DNA of 64,000 bases from CAITWD01 sp963727285 (lineage in GTDB: Bacteria > Actinomycetota > Thermoleophilia > Miltoncostaeales > Miltoncostaeaceae), in the NCBI GenBank assembly GCA_963727285.1, contig CAVSFF010000009.1, positions 248,001 to 312,000 on the forward strand, given 5' to 3'. A model generated the notes under the pieces. It had not been told where the DNA came from. It did not search any database and saw only the letters and a program-made list of their open reading frames with translations. The number at the start of each line of letters is the position of its first letter. The first letter of the stretch is position 1. The translations under genes were made by a program, and so were the position numbers. Positions 8,582 to 16,844 of the stretch are shown here, piece by piece.

Positions 8582-9717
8582 GGCTGTGAGCTGTCCTTTG
8601 TCGGAAGTGCTGATGCGGTGGGCGCGACGCGCTCGAGCACCGTCGCCAACGCCACGAGGAACGCGTCGTTCTCGGCCGGTGTACCAAGCGAGACCCGGAG
8701 CTGCCCCGGGCATCCAAGTGCCGCGCCGTCCCGGACGATAACCCCCGCCGCGAGCAACCGCTCGTGGATCCCGTCTCGGGCATCCGGCGCAACCAGTATG
8801 AAGTTCGCCTGGCTCGGCGTAAAGCGTACTCCCATCCGTTCCAGGGCAGCACCGACGCGCGAGCGCTCGGAGATGGTCTCCTGCACCCTCCGATCGATGG
8901 CCGCGGTGTGACGCAGGCTCTCCAACGCCGCCGCCTGCGCGGGTGACGACGCGTTGAACGGCTGGCGGACACGGTCGAGGGCGGCCACCCACTCGGGGCT
9001 CCCCATCCCGTACCCGACCCGGAGCCCGCACAGGCCGTGCGCCTTGGAAAAGGTGCGGAGCACCATCAGGTTTGCCCGGGTCCGGGCCTGGCTGAGCGCG
9101 CGGCCCCGATCGGCCTCGGTCACGAAGTCGTAGTACGCCTCGTCGATGAGGACCGGGAGATCCTCGGGGATGCCGTCGAGGAACTCCTCGATCCGGGCGG
9201 CCGGCACATACGCCCCGGTCGGGTTGTTGGGGCTGCACACGATGACCAGACGGGTGCGTTCGTCGATGGCCGCCGCCATGGCGGCGAGATCGTTGCGGCC
9301 CTCGTCATCGAGCGGGACGCCGATCGCCTCCGCCCCGGCGGCCGCTGCCACGTGCGGATACAGGCCGAACGACGGGACGGCGTGCACCAGGGTCGTGCCC
9401 GGGTCGAGGAACGCCTGGCCCGCCAACAGCAGTAGCTCACACGACCCGTTGCCGATCACGACCTGTCCGAGATCCAGCCCGTGCAGATCGGCGATTTCAC
9501 GGCGCAGCGCCCGAGCGGCCCCGTCGGGATACCGGTTGAGGCCCGCAATGCCGGCGGCGAGGACCGCCTGGACCTGCTCGAGCGGCGGGTACGGGCTCTC
9601 ATTGGAGGCGAGCTTGACCGCCGCCTCGAGGCCGTACCGCTCGAGCACGTCGGCGGTGGTCAGGCCCGGTTCGTAGTGGGGAATCGCGGCGAGCCGCGGA
9701 GAAATGATCAGGCTCAT
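8578..9717 (-). CDS. hisC: Histidinol-phosphate/aromatic aminotransferase
   Basis: 379-aa fold-type I PLP aminotransferase. It has SNESPYPP, the SPNNPTGAY motif, DEAYYDF and the PLP-lysine region TFSKAHGLCGLRVGYG. By sequence it is HisC-like. It leads an operon with aroF and tyrA and no other his genes are near, so transamination of phenylpyruvate or 4-hydroxyphenylpyruvate is a plausible or additional role (inference). ATG 9717 begins MSLIISPRL, typical for the family. Confidence 0.88.
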   Translation of the reverse strand: MSLIISPRLAAIPHYEPGLTTADVLERYGLEAAVKLASNESPYPPLEQVQAVLAAGIAGLNRYPDGAARALRREIADLHGLDLGQVVIGNGSCELLLLAGQAFLDPGTTLVHAVPSFGLYPHVAAAAGAEAIGVPLDDEGRNDLAAMAAAIDERTRLVIVCSPNNPTGAYVPAARIEEFLDGIPEDLPVLIDEAYYDFVTEADRGRALSQARTRANLMVLRTFSKAHGLCGLRVGYGMGSPEWVAALDRVRQPFNASSPAQAAALESLRHTAAIDRRVQETISERSRVGAALERMGVRFTPSQANFILVAPDARDGIHERLLAAGVIVRDGAALGCPGQLRVSLGTPAENDAFLVALATVLERVAPTASALPTKDSSQP

Positions 9718-9745
9718 CGTCCCCGAGTTTACGAGACCGCGGGCG

Positions 9746-9771
9746 GCGGCGGTCCGCGGGCGGACCGCCGC
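9746..9771. other. GC-rich hairpin in the hisC/nadB intergenic region
   Basis: An 11-bp perfect stem (9746-9756 with 9761-9771) encloses a 4-nt loop. It lies between divergent hisC and nadB, about 30 nt upstream of the hisC start. It could be a 5'-UTR structure for hisC; no T-tract follows on either strand. The function is unknown. Confidence 0.45.
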
Positions 9772-9797
9772 GGCCGCCGCGACCGTGCCGACCGGGC

Positions 9798-9826
9798 TTG
9801 CGGGAGCCGCACCCGGTAATTATTGT
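9798..9826 (+). promoter_or_regulatory. nadBAC promoter, apparently leaderless
   Basis: A -35 TTGCGG (9798-9803), a 17-bp spacer and a -10 TATTGT (9821-9826) stand so that initiation 7-10 nt downstream falls at or just before the nadB ATG at 9836. No Shine-Dalgarno sequence precedes that ATG, which fits a leaderless mRNA, common in actinobacteria. The -10 overlaps the first palindrome. Confidence 0.6.
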
Positions 9827-9869
9827 CAAATTGACATGAGAAGCCTCCTCAAATTACGTCAAGTTGACG
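9824..9869. promoter_or_regulatory. Two matching palindromic operators at the nadB start
   Basis: TGTCAAATTGACA (9824-9836) and CGTCAAGTTGACG (9857-9869) are perfect 13-bp palindromes sharing the core GTCAA-n-TTGAC. Their centres are 33 bp apart, about three helical turns, so they face the same side of the DNA. The first overlaps the -10 and the start codon; the second lies in codons 8-12. The arrangement suits a repressor of NAD synthesis such as NrtR, but no regulator gene is nearby and the assignment is inference. Confidence 0.65.
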
Positions 9870-11455
9870 GAATTCCCCACATCGCTCATGGCGAAAGGGA
9901 TCCGGTCGTTGTCGTCGGCAGTGGCTTGGCGGGCCTCCTCGTCGCCGTCCGGACCGCGCAGGCGCAACCTGTGGTCCTTGTGACCAGCGCCGCACTCGGT
10001 GACGGCAACACGGCCTATGCCCAGGGCGGGATCGCGGCGGCGGTCGGTCCGGCCGATCGGACCGACGCTCACCTGCAGGACACGCTCGTCGCAGGTGCGG
10101 GACTGTGCGATCCGGCGGTGGTCGCCGCCGCGGTCTCCGCGGGTCCGCAGAGCATCGCGATCCTTCAGGCCCTGGGCGTCCCGTTCGATCGGGCCCAAGG
10201 ACACCTCGCGCTCGGTCGCGAGGGCGCCCATTCGGCCGATCGGATCGTCCACGCCGGCGGTGACGCGACCGGCGCACGCGTCATTGCCGCGCTGCGCCAG
10301 GCCGTCCGCGACGATCCTCGGATCGTCGTGCGTGAGCACGCCCGCGTCCGGGAAATCCTGGTACGCGACGGTCGGGTCCGCGGCGTCCTTGTCAACGATT
10401 GCGACGGTGGTCTTGCGTCGATCGGCGCCGACGCGGTCGTGCTGGCGACGGGCGGCGCCGGGCGGCTGTTCTCCCGCACGACAAATCCGGCGACAGCGAC
10501 CGGCGACGGGGTCGCGCTGGCCGTCGCGGCGGGCGCGGCGGTCGCCGACCTCGAGATGGTGCAATTCCATCCCACCGCCCTCGCCGTCGGCGGGTCGCCC
10601 CTGCCACTCGTCAGCGAGGCGGTGCGCGGGGCCGGCGCCCACCTGCGGTCTCCTGACGGGTACCGATTCATGTGCGACGAGCATCCGCTGGCCGAACTCG
10701 GCCCGCGCGACGTGGTCGCCCGCGCCGTCGCACGAACGGCGCTGCGCGAGGGCGGAGAGGTGACCCTCGATCTTCGTCACCTGGATGCGCAGTGGGTCCA
10801 CGCCCGCTTTCCGACCGTCTCGGCGGTCTGTTCCGAGGCCGGACTCGACTTGGCGCGGGACCCGATTCCGGTCACCCCGGCCGCCCATTACGCGATCGGG
10901 GGCGTGCTCGCGGATCTGCGGGGCCGGACCACGCTGGTCGGCCTGTATGCGATCGGCGAGTGTGCGGCCACCGGACTCCACGGCGCCAACCGGCTCGCGT
11001 CGAACAGCCTCCTGGAAGCCGCGGTCATGGCGGTGCAGTGTGCGGACGACCTCACCGACGGGGAACCGGGATGGCTCGCCGCGGACCCTGCGCGCCTGCC
11101 CACCCCACCCGACACGGCGCGGGTCACCGATGACGACCGTCCCGTCGGCGAGCTGATGTGGGCCCACATGGGTCTCGAACGCGACGCCGACGGAATGGCC
11201 CACGCAGCCGCGACGCTCGAGGGGCGATACGCCGACGGCCCGCCCGATGACGACGGCGCGACGACACTCGCACGCCTGTCGCTGATGGCCGCCCGGCATC
11301 GTGAGGAGTCCCGCGGCGCCCACTACCGCCGCGACCTTCCCGAGACCCGCCCCGAATGGGCGGTCCGTGTCGCGTGGCTCGGCGGCGAGCCGCTGTCGGT
11401 CACCCACCCAACCCGTTCCATCCGCATCCCGCAACGCGCCAAGGAGGCAGCGTGA
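9836..11455 (+). CDS. nadB: L-aspartate oxidase
   Basis: 539-aa FAD enzyme oxidising aspartate to iminoaspartate, the first step of de novo NAD synthesis. The FAD motif VVVGSGLAGL starts near residue 24; QGGIAAAVG, HSADRI, and the C-terminal GLYAIGECAATGLHGANRLASNS segment identify NadB. ATG 9836 is the only good in-frame start before the FAD motif. The stop overlaps the nadA GTG start as GTGA. Confidence 0.95.
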   Translation: MRSLLKLRQVDGIPHIAHGERDPVVVVGSGLAGLLVAVRTAQAQPVVLVTSAALGDGNTAYAQGGIAAAVGPADRTDAHLQDTLVAGAGLCDPAVVAAAVSAGPQSIAILQALGVPFDRAQGHLALGREGAHSADRIVHAGGDATGARVIAALRQAVRDDPRIVVREHARVREILVRDGRVRGVLVNDCDGGLASIGADAVVLATGGAGRLFSRTTNPATATGDGVALAVAAGAAVADLEMVQFHPTALAVGGSPLPLVSEAVRGAGAHLRSPDGYRFMCDEHPLAELGPRDVVARAVARTALREGGEVTLDLRHLDAQWVHARFPTVSAVCSEAGLDLARDPIPVTPAAHYAIGGVLADLRGRTTLVGLYAIGECAATGLHGANRLASNSLLEAAVMAVQCADDLTDGEPGWLAADPARLPTPPDTARVTDDDRPVGELMWAHMGLERDADGMAHAAATLEGRYADGPPDDDGATTLARLSLMAARHREESRGAHYRRDLPETRPEWAVRVAWLGGEPLSVTHPTRSIRIPQRAKEAA

Positions 11456-12555
11456 CCACGTCCACCGCCGTCGGAGCGACGCTCGACGAGCTCAGTCTCG
11501 TACCCGTCGAGGAGTTGCGCGACCGCGCATGGGCAGCGCGCCGGGCCCTGGGGGACCGCGCGGTCATCCTTGGCCACCATTACCAAAAGGACGAGGTCAT
11601 GGAGTTCGCCGACATCACCGGCGACTCGTTCCTGCTGGCCCAGCGCGGCGCCGCCGCCACGCAGGCCGAGCTGGTCGTCTTCCTGGGCGTCTACTTCATG
11701 GCCGAGTCCGCCTATGTTCTCGCCAGCCCCGGCCAGCAGGTCGTTCTGCCGGACCTCGGCGCGGGCTGTCACCTGGCCGAGTGCGCAGACATCTTCACCG
11801 TGCGTGACGCCTGGGATCAGCTCACGGCGGCGATCCCCGGCAAGCGCGTCATCCCGCTCACATATATGAACAGCGGCGCGGACCTGAAGGCGTTCGTCGG
11901 CGAGCACGGGGGCGCGGTCTGCACATCGGGCAATGCGGAGCGGGCCTTCCGCTGGGCGTTGTCCGAGGGTGACGCCGTCCTGTTCTTCCCCGACGAGCAC
12001 CTCGGCCGCAACACGGGGGTCCGCGTCGGCCTCGACGACGACGCGGGCGTCGTCTGGGACCCGCGCAGCCCGACGCTCGGCGGCATCGATCCCGGAACAC
12101 TCGCCGATGCGCCGCTGATTCTCTGGAAGGGGTTCTGCAACGTCCACACGACGTTCACGCCGGCCCAGATCACACAAGCACGCGCGGCCGACCCGAATGT
12201 CCGGGTCATCGTGCACCCGGAGTGCCCCCGACCGGTCGTGGCAGCGGCCGACGAGGACGGATCGACCGAGTACATCATCCGACGCTGCGCAGAACTGCCC
12301 GCCGGGGCCGCGGTCGTCATCGGCACCGATTGGAACCTGGTCAACCGTCTCGCCCAGCAGCACCCCGACAAGCACATTCGGTGCCTGAACGAGTTCATCT
12401 GCCCGTGCGTGACGATGAACCGGATCACGCTCCCGAAGTTGACGTGGTGTTTGGAATCGCTCGCCGATGGCGAGATCGTCAACACCGTGACCGTCGACGA
12501 CGAGATGGCCCGGTGGGCCCGCGTCGCGCTCGACCGGATGCTGGCCCTGGCGTGA
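11452..12555 (+). CDS. nadA: Quinolinate synthase
   Basis: 367-aa [4Fe-4S] enzyme that condenses iminoaspartate with dihydroxyacetone phosphate. Conserved cysteines are visible in DLGAGCHLAEC, LWKGFCNVHTTF and NEFICPCVTMN; GHHYQKDEV is the N-terminal substrate motif. The start is GTG with AAGGAGG a few nt upstream, inside the end of nadB. It overlaps nadC as GTGA, so the three genes form one translationally coupled operon. Confidence 0.95.
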   Translation: MTTSTAVGATLDELSLVPVEELRDRAWAARRALGDRAVILGHHYQKDEVMEFADITGDSFLLAQRGAAATQAELVVFLGVYFMAESAYVLASPGQQVVLPDLGAGCHLAECADIFTVRDAWDQLTAAIPGKRVIPLTYMNSGADLKAFVGEHGGAVCTSGNAERAFRWALSEGDAVLFFPDEHLGRNTGVRVGLDDDAGVVWDPRSPTLGGIDPGTLADAPLILWKGFCNVHTTFTPAQITQARAADPNVRVIVHPECPRPVVAAADEDGSTEYIIRRCAELPAGAAVVIGTDWNLVNRLAQQHPDKHIRCLNEFICPCVTMNRITLPKLTWCLESLADGEIVNTVTVDDEMARWARVALDRMLALA

Positions 12556-13411
12556 CGAGCGACCGAATGGCGACGACGGCCGGCGTGGCCGGGCCATCGG
12601 TCGCCGAGGTCGTGCGCACCGCGCTTGCCGAAGATCTCGGCGACCGTGGCGACATCACCTCAAACGCCCTGATTCCGGCGGATTTGCGCGCCACTGGCCG
12701 CCTCGTCAGCCGGGCGGCGGGAATCTTTGCCGGACGGGAGGCGGGCGCGGAGGCCGGGCGACAGTGCGGCATCGCGATCGAGTGGCACGCCGGACGACGG
12801 GACGGTCGTCGCCCCCGGGACGGTGATCGCCGATCTCTCCGGATCGGCGCGCGGGCTCCTTACCTGCGAGCGCACGCTGCTGAACCTGATCGGTCATCTG
12901 TCCGGCATCGCCACGATGACCCGCGGGTTCGTGGACGTGCTGCGGACCCTGTGCCGTTCTCGACACGCGCAAGACGACCCCCGGGCTTCGGGCGCTGGAG
13001 AAGGCAGCGGTCGTCGCCGGAGGCGGCACGAACCATCGTTTCGGCCTGTACGACCGGGTTCTGGTCAAGGACAATCACCTGGCTCTTGCCGGGTCGGGGC
13101 TCACCGATGCCGTCCGCCGTATCCGGGTCCACTCGCCCGACGTTGTCGTCGAGGTCGAGGCGGACGACATCGCCGGCGTGCGTCGTGGGCTCGCCGCCGG
13201 GGCCGACTGGATCCTGCTCGACAACATGGACGGCCCGCAGATGGCCGCGGCCGTCGTCGAAATCGCCGGTCGTGCGCAGACCGAGGGGTCGGGCCGGATG
13301 GACCTCCGCAGGGCGGCCGACGCCGCCGCAAGCGGGGTCGACGCCATCAGCGTCGGCGCACTCACCCACTCGGCGCCGGTGCTGGACATCGGCCTCGACA
13401 TCGATCTCTAG
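12552..13411 (+). CDS. nadC: Quinolinate phosphoribosyltransferase, two frame breaks
   Basis: Makes nicotinate mononucleotide from quinolinate and PRPP. Family motifs are spread over three frames: LAEDLGDRGDIT, then ERTLLNLIGHLSGIAT, then DTRKTTPGLRALEKAAVV, HRFGLYDRVLVKDNH and VGALTHS. Two one-base gains separate them, at 12792-12795 (GGAC, Gly GGA/GGC) and 12949-12952 (CTGT, Leu CTG/CTT). Repaired, the gene has 286 codons, normal for NadC. The lesions look like consensus errors rather than decay. Confidence 0.88.
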
Positions 13412-13431
13412 GCCGCCCGCCAGGCGCTAGC

Positions 13432-14362
13432 TGTAACCGCTCACAGGGTTAGTAACAGCCCTTGACCGGGTGAGGGCCCCCGGGGTGTTGTGGAGGTGTC
13501 TAAGCCTTCCCGACCCCGGAGGTCCTCGTGAGTCACCCTAATGCGCGCCTGACCCCGCACGGAAGACTCGTTGCGGTCGAACGCGTGGCCGCCGGATCGC
13601 GTGTCGCCGATGTCGCAGCCCAGCTGGGTTGCTCGCGCACATGTGTCTATAAGTGGTGGGCCCGCTACCGCACCGAAGGCCGTGGCGGGACTTGCCGATC
13701 GATCCAGCCGCCCGCACCGGATACCCGGGCGAACCGCGCCCGAGATCGAGCGGCAGGTGTGCGCACTCCGGCGCGCGCCGTCGTGTCGGCGCGGCCCGCA
13801 TCGCAGCATGAGCTGGGGATGCGCGGCGGCGACCGTCGGGACGCATCATCCGCCGCGACGGCCTGCCGCACTTGAGCGAGCTCGATGCCCTGACCGGTCC
13901 CTGTGCGCCGGCGCCCGCAGGCAGCTGTTCGGTATGAGCGCGCGCAACCGGGCGAGATTGATCCACATCGACGTCAAAAAGCTCGGGCGGATTCCCACTG
14001 GAGGCGGACATCGCGCACATGGGCGCGGTGTGCGGCCCAGGCCCGACGCGGTGTCGGCTTTGACTACCTGCACGCGGCCGTCGACGACCACACCCGCCTG
14101 GCCTATGCAGAGATCCATCCCGATGAGCGTGGCGTGACATGCGCCGGATTTCTCGAGCGTGCCGCCGAGTTCTTTCTGGTCGTACGGCATCACCCGCATC
14201 GAGCGGGTGATGACCGACAATGCCTTTGGCTATCGCCTATCGAGTGATTTCCAGGCGCAGCTTGCACGCCTGGGGGCACGCCACATCCTGATCCGCCCGC
14301 ATCAAGGCCTGGGCGGGTCCACGCCGATCAGCAGGCTGTCACCAATGCTGTGAGTCGGTACA
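13432..14362. mobile_element. IS481-family insertion sequence, internally deleted
   Basis: 931-bp element with 29-bp imperfect terminal inverted repeats (13432-13460 and 14334-14362; 22 of 29 positions match), both starting TGTA. It is flanked by GCTAGC (13426-13431) and GCTAGT (14363-14368), which fits the NCTAGN target and 6-bp duplication known for IS481. It sits between nadC and the convergent aroH, and the right-hand CTAG still supplies the aroH stop codon. Confidence 0.88.
13528..14353 (+). pseudogene. IS481-family transposase, C-terminus deleted, frame-broken
   Basis: Starts GTG 13528 (MSHPNARLTPHGRL), with an N-terminal HTH (VADVAAQLGCSRTCVYKWW) and DDE-fold pieces HIDVKKLGRI, DDHTRLAYAEIHPDE and VMTDNAFGYR. 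Several frame changes occur, some as synonymous doublets (GAAG 13675, CGCG 13822, GGGA 13838, TTTC 14173). The end reads LIRPHQGLGGSTPISRLSPML: the stretch between two RPH tripeptides of normal IS481 transposases, including the catalytic Glu region, is missing. It cannot encode an active enzyme. Confidence 0.85.
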
Positions 14363-14363
14363 G

Positions 14364-14735
14364 CTAGTCGCTCAGGTCGGACCGCAGTCGCCGGGCGTCG
14401 CGCAGGTAGACGTGCCGCACATCGGCGCCGTCGCGGACGTTGGCGTGGACGAGCACCCGGATGCACTTGCCGAGTGCGCCGGGGACGTCGATCTCCGAGG
14501 CACAGAGCAACGGGACGCCCGTCAGGCCGATCTCACGCGCCGCCACCGCCGGGAATTCGGCGCGCAGATCCGGTGTCGTGGTGAAGATCATGGAGATGAG
14601 GTCGTCGGCCGTGAGGTCGTTGCGTCCGAGCAACTCGCCCAGCAGCTCCGACGTTGCCGCCCGAATCGCATCGGCGGTGTCGTCGGCGACGGTAATGGCC
14701 CCGCGTACGGCTCGAACGCTCACGGCGCCCATCAT
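14364..14735 (-). CDS. aroH: Chorismate mutase, AroH class
   Basis: 123-aa monofunctional chorismate mutase converting chorismate to prephenate, the substrate of TyrA. It starts VRAVRGAITV and contains FTTTPDLRAEFPA, VPLLCASEIDVPG and CIRVLVHAN, as in the Bacillus trimeric enzyme. The ATG overlaps the rluB stop (ATGA). Its TAG stop lies in the CTAG that forms the right target duplication of the IS element, so insertion did not alter the protein. Confidence 0.92.
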   Translation of the reverse strand: MMGAVSVRAVRGAITVADDTADAIRAATSELLGELLGRNDLTADDLISMIFTTTPDLRAEFPAVAAREIGLTGVPLLCASEIDVPGALGKCIRVLVHANVRDGADVRHVYLRDARRLRSDLSD

Positions 14736-15538
14736 ATTGTCCGGCGTGCAGGGCGGGGACCCGCGCTGCGGGCGCCGCCGGTGGCCCCGGACGCGGGCGG
14801 CTCCACGTAGCCCTGGTTGCGGAGTTGGCGCAGCTCGTCGGCGGTAATCCATCGCCACTCGCCGGCCCGCAGGCCCTGGGCGTCGATCCCCGCGAACCGG
14901 ATCCGCCGCAGCCGCCGCACCCGGTGTCCCACGGCCAGGCACATCCGTTTGACGATCCGGTTCCTCCCCTCGGTGAGCTCGATCCGGAGCCACGTGCCGC
15001 CGGGGTGCTCACGCTCCATGATGTCGATCCTGGCCGGGAGCGTCATCCCGTCCTCGAGGTCGACGCCGGTGCGGAGTGTCCGTACGGTCTCGGCAGAGAC
15101 GCGCCCGTCGACCAGGGCCTCGTAGATCTTGGGCACCTTTCCACGCGGGTGCATGAGCCGGTTTGCGAGCTCGCCGTCGTTGGTGACCAGAAGCACGCCG
15201 GTCGTGTCGAGGTCGAGGCGCCCGATCGGATAGAGCCGGACGTCCTGCGGGAGCGTGTCGAGGACGGTCGGACGGCCCTGCGGGTCGCTCGCGGTCGAGA
15301 CCACCCCGCGAGGCTTGTTGAGCACCAGCACCCGCAGCGGCTCCGGCAGCACGACCTGCCCGTCAACCCGGATCACATCACCCGGGCCGACCTGCTGTCC
15401 GGTGATCGCCGGGATCTCGTTGACGCTCACGCGCCCGTCGGCGACCAGCACCTCGGCCGCGCGGCGGCTGGCGACGCCCGCCTGCGCCAGGGCCCGATGG
15501 ATGCGGGTTCCCGGTTCCGGCCACTGGGTCCCGCTCAT
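14732..15538 (-). CDS. rluB: Ribosomal large-subunit pseudouridine synthase (RsuA/RluB family)
   Basis: 268 aa. An N-terminal S4 RNA-binding domain (RIHRALAQAGVASRRAAE) precedes the catalytic domain with GRLDLDTTGVLLVTNDGELA, whose first Asp is the expected nucleophile, and EGRNRIVKRM. The C-terminal 40 residues are low-complexity. The ATG overlaps the scpB stop as ATGA. The scpA-scpB-rluB order is widely conserved in Gram-positive and related bacteria. Confidence 0.93.
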   Translation of the reverse strand: MSGTQWPEPGTRIHRALAQAGVASRRAAEVLVADGRVSVNEIPAITGQQVGPGDVIRVDGQVVLPEPLRVLVLNKPRGVVSTASDPQGRPTVLDTLPQDVRLYPIGRLDLDTTGVLLVTNDGELANRLMHPRGKVPKIYEALVDGRVSAETVRTLRTGVDLEDGMTLPARIDIMEREHPGGTWLRIELTEGRNRIVKRMCLAVGHRVRRLRRIRFAGIDAQGLRAGEWRWITADELRQLRNQGYVEPPASGATGGARSAGPRPARRTI

Positions 15539-16116
15539 GCGAGCTCGTCGGCGAGGTGTCCGGCGTCGCGCAGGCGGCGGCGGACCGCGGCGGCCTCGTC
15601 ACCGGTCAGCTCGAACTCGGTGATCGGCGGGAGATCGCCCGGCCCCTTGAGGCCGAACCGCTCCTGGAATGCCGGCGTCGTCCGGTATCGCAACGCCCCG
15701 CCCTCGTGGGACCGGCCGGCCTCCTCGATCATCCCGCGCTCGAGCAGCGAGGCAACCGTGGCATCGGCGGACACGCCGCGCAGTCGGCTGATGTCCGGCC
15801 GAGACACCGGCTCGAGATAGGCGACGACCGCGAGCGTCTCAAGTGCGGCCGGCGAGAGCCGCTCTTCGGGCGGACGTGCGCGCAGGCGATCGCAGACACC
15901 GCCAAGGTCCGGACAGGTCCGCAGCGCCCAGCCCCCGGCGACCTCTGCCACCTCGAGCCCGCTGGCCGGTCCGTGACGTTCGGCAAGCTGCGCCACTGCC
16001 CGCTGCACCGGCCCCGGCGCCGCCTCGGTCAGCTCACAGAGGCGGACGAGGCTCAGGGGTTCCGGACTCATGAACAGGAGCGCCTCGATCGCACGGGAGA
16101 GGTCCGGACCGGTCAT
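15535..16116 (-). CDS. scpB: Segregation and condensation protein B
   Basis: 193-aa kleisin-partner subunit of the SMC-ScpAB condensin. Winged-helix features are visible: IEALLFMSPEPLSL at the N-terminus and LSPAALETLAVVAYLEPVSRPDIS followed by LRGVSAD in the middle. ATG 16116 overlaps the scpA stop (ATGA), which rules out the longer open frame upstream. It acts with ScpA and SMC in chromosome segregation; smc is not in the window. Confidence 0.93.
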   Translation of the reverse strand: MTGPDLSRAIEALLFMSPEPLSLVRLCELTEAAPGPVQRAVAQLAERHGPASGLEVAEVAGGWALRTCPDLGGVCDRLRARPPEERLSPAALETLAVVAYLEPVSRPDISRLRGVSADATVASLLERGMIEEAGRSHEGGALRYRTTPAFQERFGLKGPGDLPPITEFELTGDEAAAVRRRLRDAGHLADELA

Positions 16117-16844
16117 CGTGCCGCCGCCGAGCGATGAACCGTGATGTCGCCGAACGGGACCGGCTGGGCCAGGCGCGCCTCTCCCCGTCGGGCGAGCTCG
16201 AGGCACGCAATCAGCGTCATCCCGTGCGCCAGCCGGTCGCCGCCGCTGGTGACGTCCTCGAAGCTCACCTGTCCCGACCGCTTGAGGCGCCCCCGCAGCT
16301 CCGCGACGATCTCGCCGACATTGACCCGCTGCCGGTTCATGTGCCGCAGCGACGGCGTCGGCGGCGCGATCATGAGCCGTCGCAGGCACTCGGCAAGTTC
16401 CTCGGGCGCATGCCGCGCCAGCGTGCGGTCGGGCAGGCCCAAGGGGGCGCGTCGATACCGCACCGCACCGTCGATGCCGTCGCGGGTGCGCAACCACACG
16501 CCCGCACGCTGGAACGGCGCAAACGCAATCAGCTGGGCGGCCAGCCGCTCCCGCACGAGCTCCGCGTCCGGATCCGGACCGACGTCGTCGTCGTCCTCGC
16601 CCACGAGTCGGCGTGCCTTGAGCTCGGCGAGGCTGCACAGCAGCAGCACGAGCTCGCCGACGGTCGGCGGATCCCAGTCGTTGCGCTCATCGAGGGTGAC
16701 CTCAACGAGGTCACGCAGCGGCAGTTCGGCGAGCTCGATCTCCTCGCGGAGCACGAGCGTCAGCAGGAGATCGAGCGGGCCCTCGAAGAGCTCCAGCTCC
16801 AGCGGCAGCCGCAGTGGATCGGCGACCCGCAGCCGAGCGCTCAC
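16113..16844 (-). CDS. scpA: Segregation and condensation protein A
   Basis: 243-aa kleisin subunit of the SMC complex. The diagnostic N-terminus FEGPLDLLLTLV and the following helix are present; the C-terminal winged-helix part includes VSFEDV and THGMTL-like elements (AHGMTLIACLELARRGE). The start is GTG overlapping the trpS stop as GTGA, so trpS-scpA-scpB-rluB-aroH form a coupled series. Confidence 0.93.
   Translation of the reverse strand: MSARLRVADPLRLPLELELFEGPLDLLLTLVLREEIELAELPLRDLVEVTLDERNDWDPPTVGELVLLLCSLAELKARRLVGEDDDDVGPDPDAELVRERLAAQLIAFAPFQRAGVWLRTRDGIDGAVRYRRAPLGLPDRTLARHAPEELAECLRRLMIAPPTPSLRHMNRQRVNVGEIVAELRGRLKRSGQVSFEDVTSGGDRLAHGMTLIACLELARRGEARLAQPVPFGDITVHRSAAAR

Noticed and set aside
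12552..13411. nadC as a pseudogene
   Set aside because: All motifs are kept and both breaks are synonymous doublets; it ends an otherwise intact nadBA operon.
13432..14362. An active IS481 copy
   Set aside because: The transposase lacks its C-terminal catalytic region even after frame repair.
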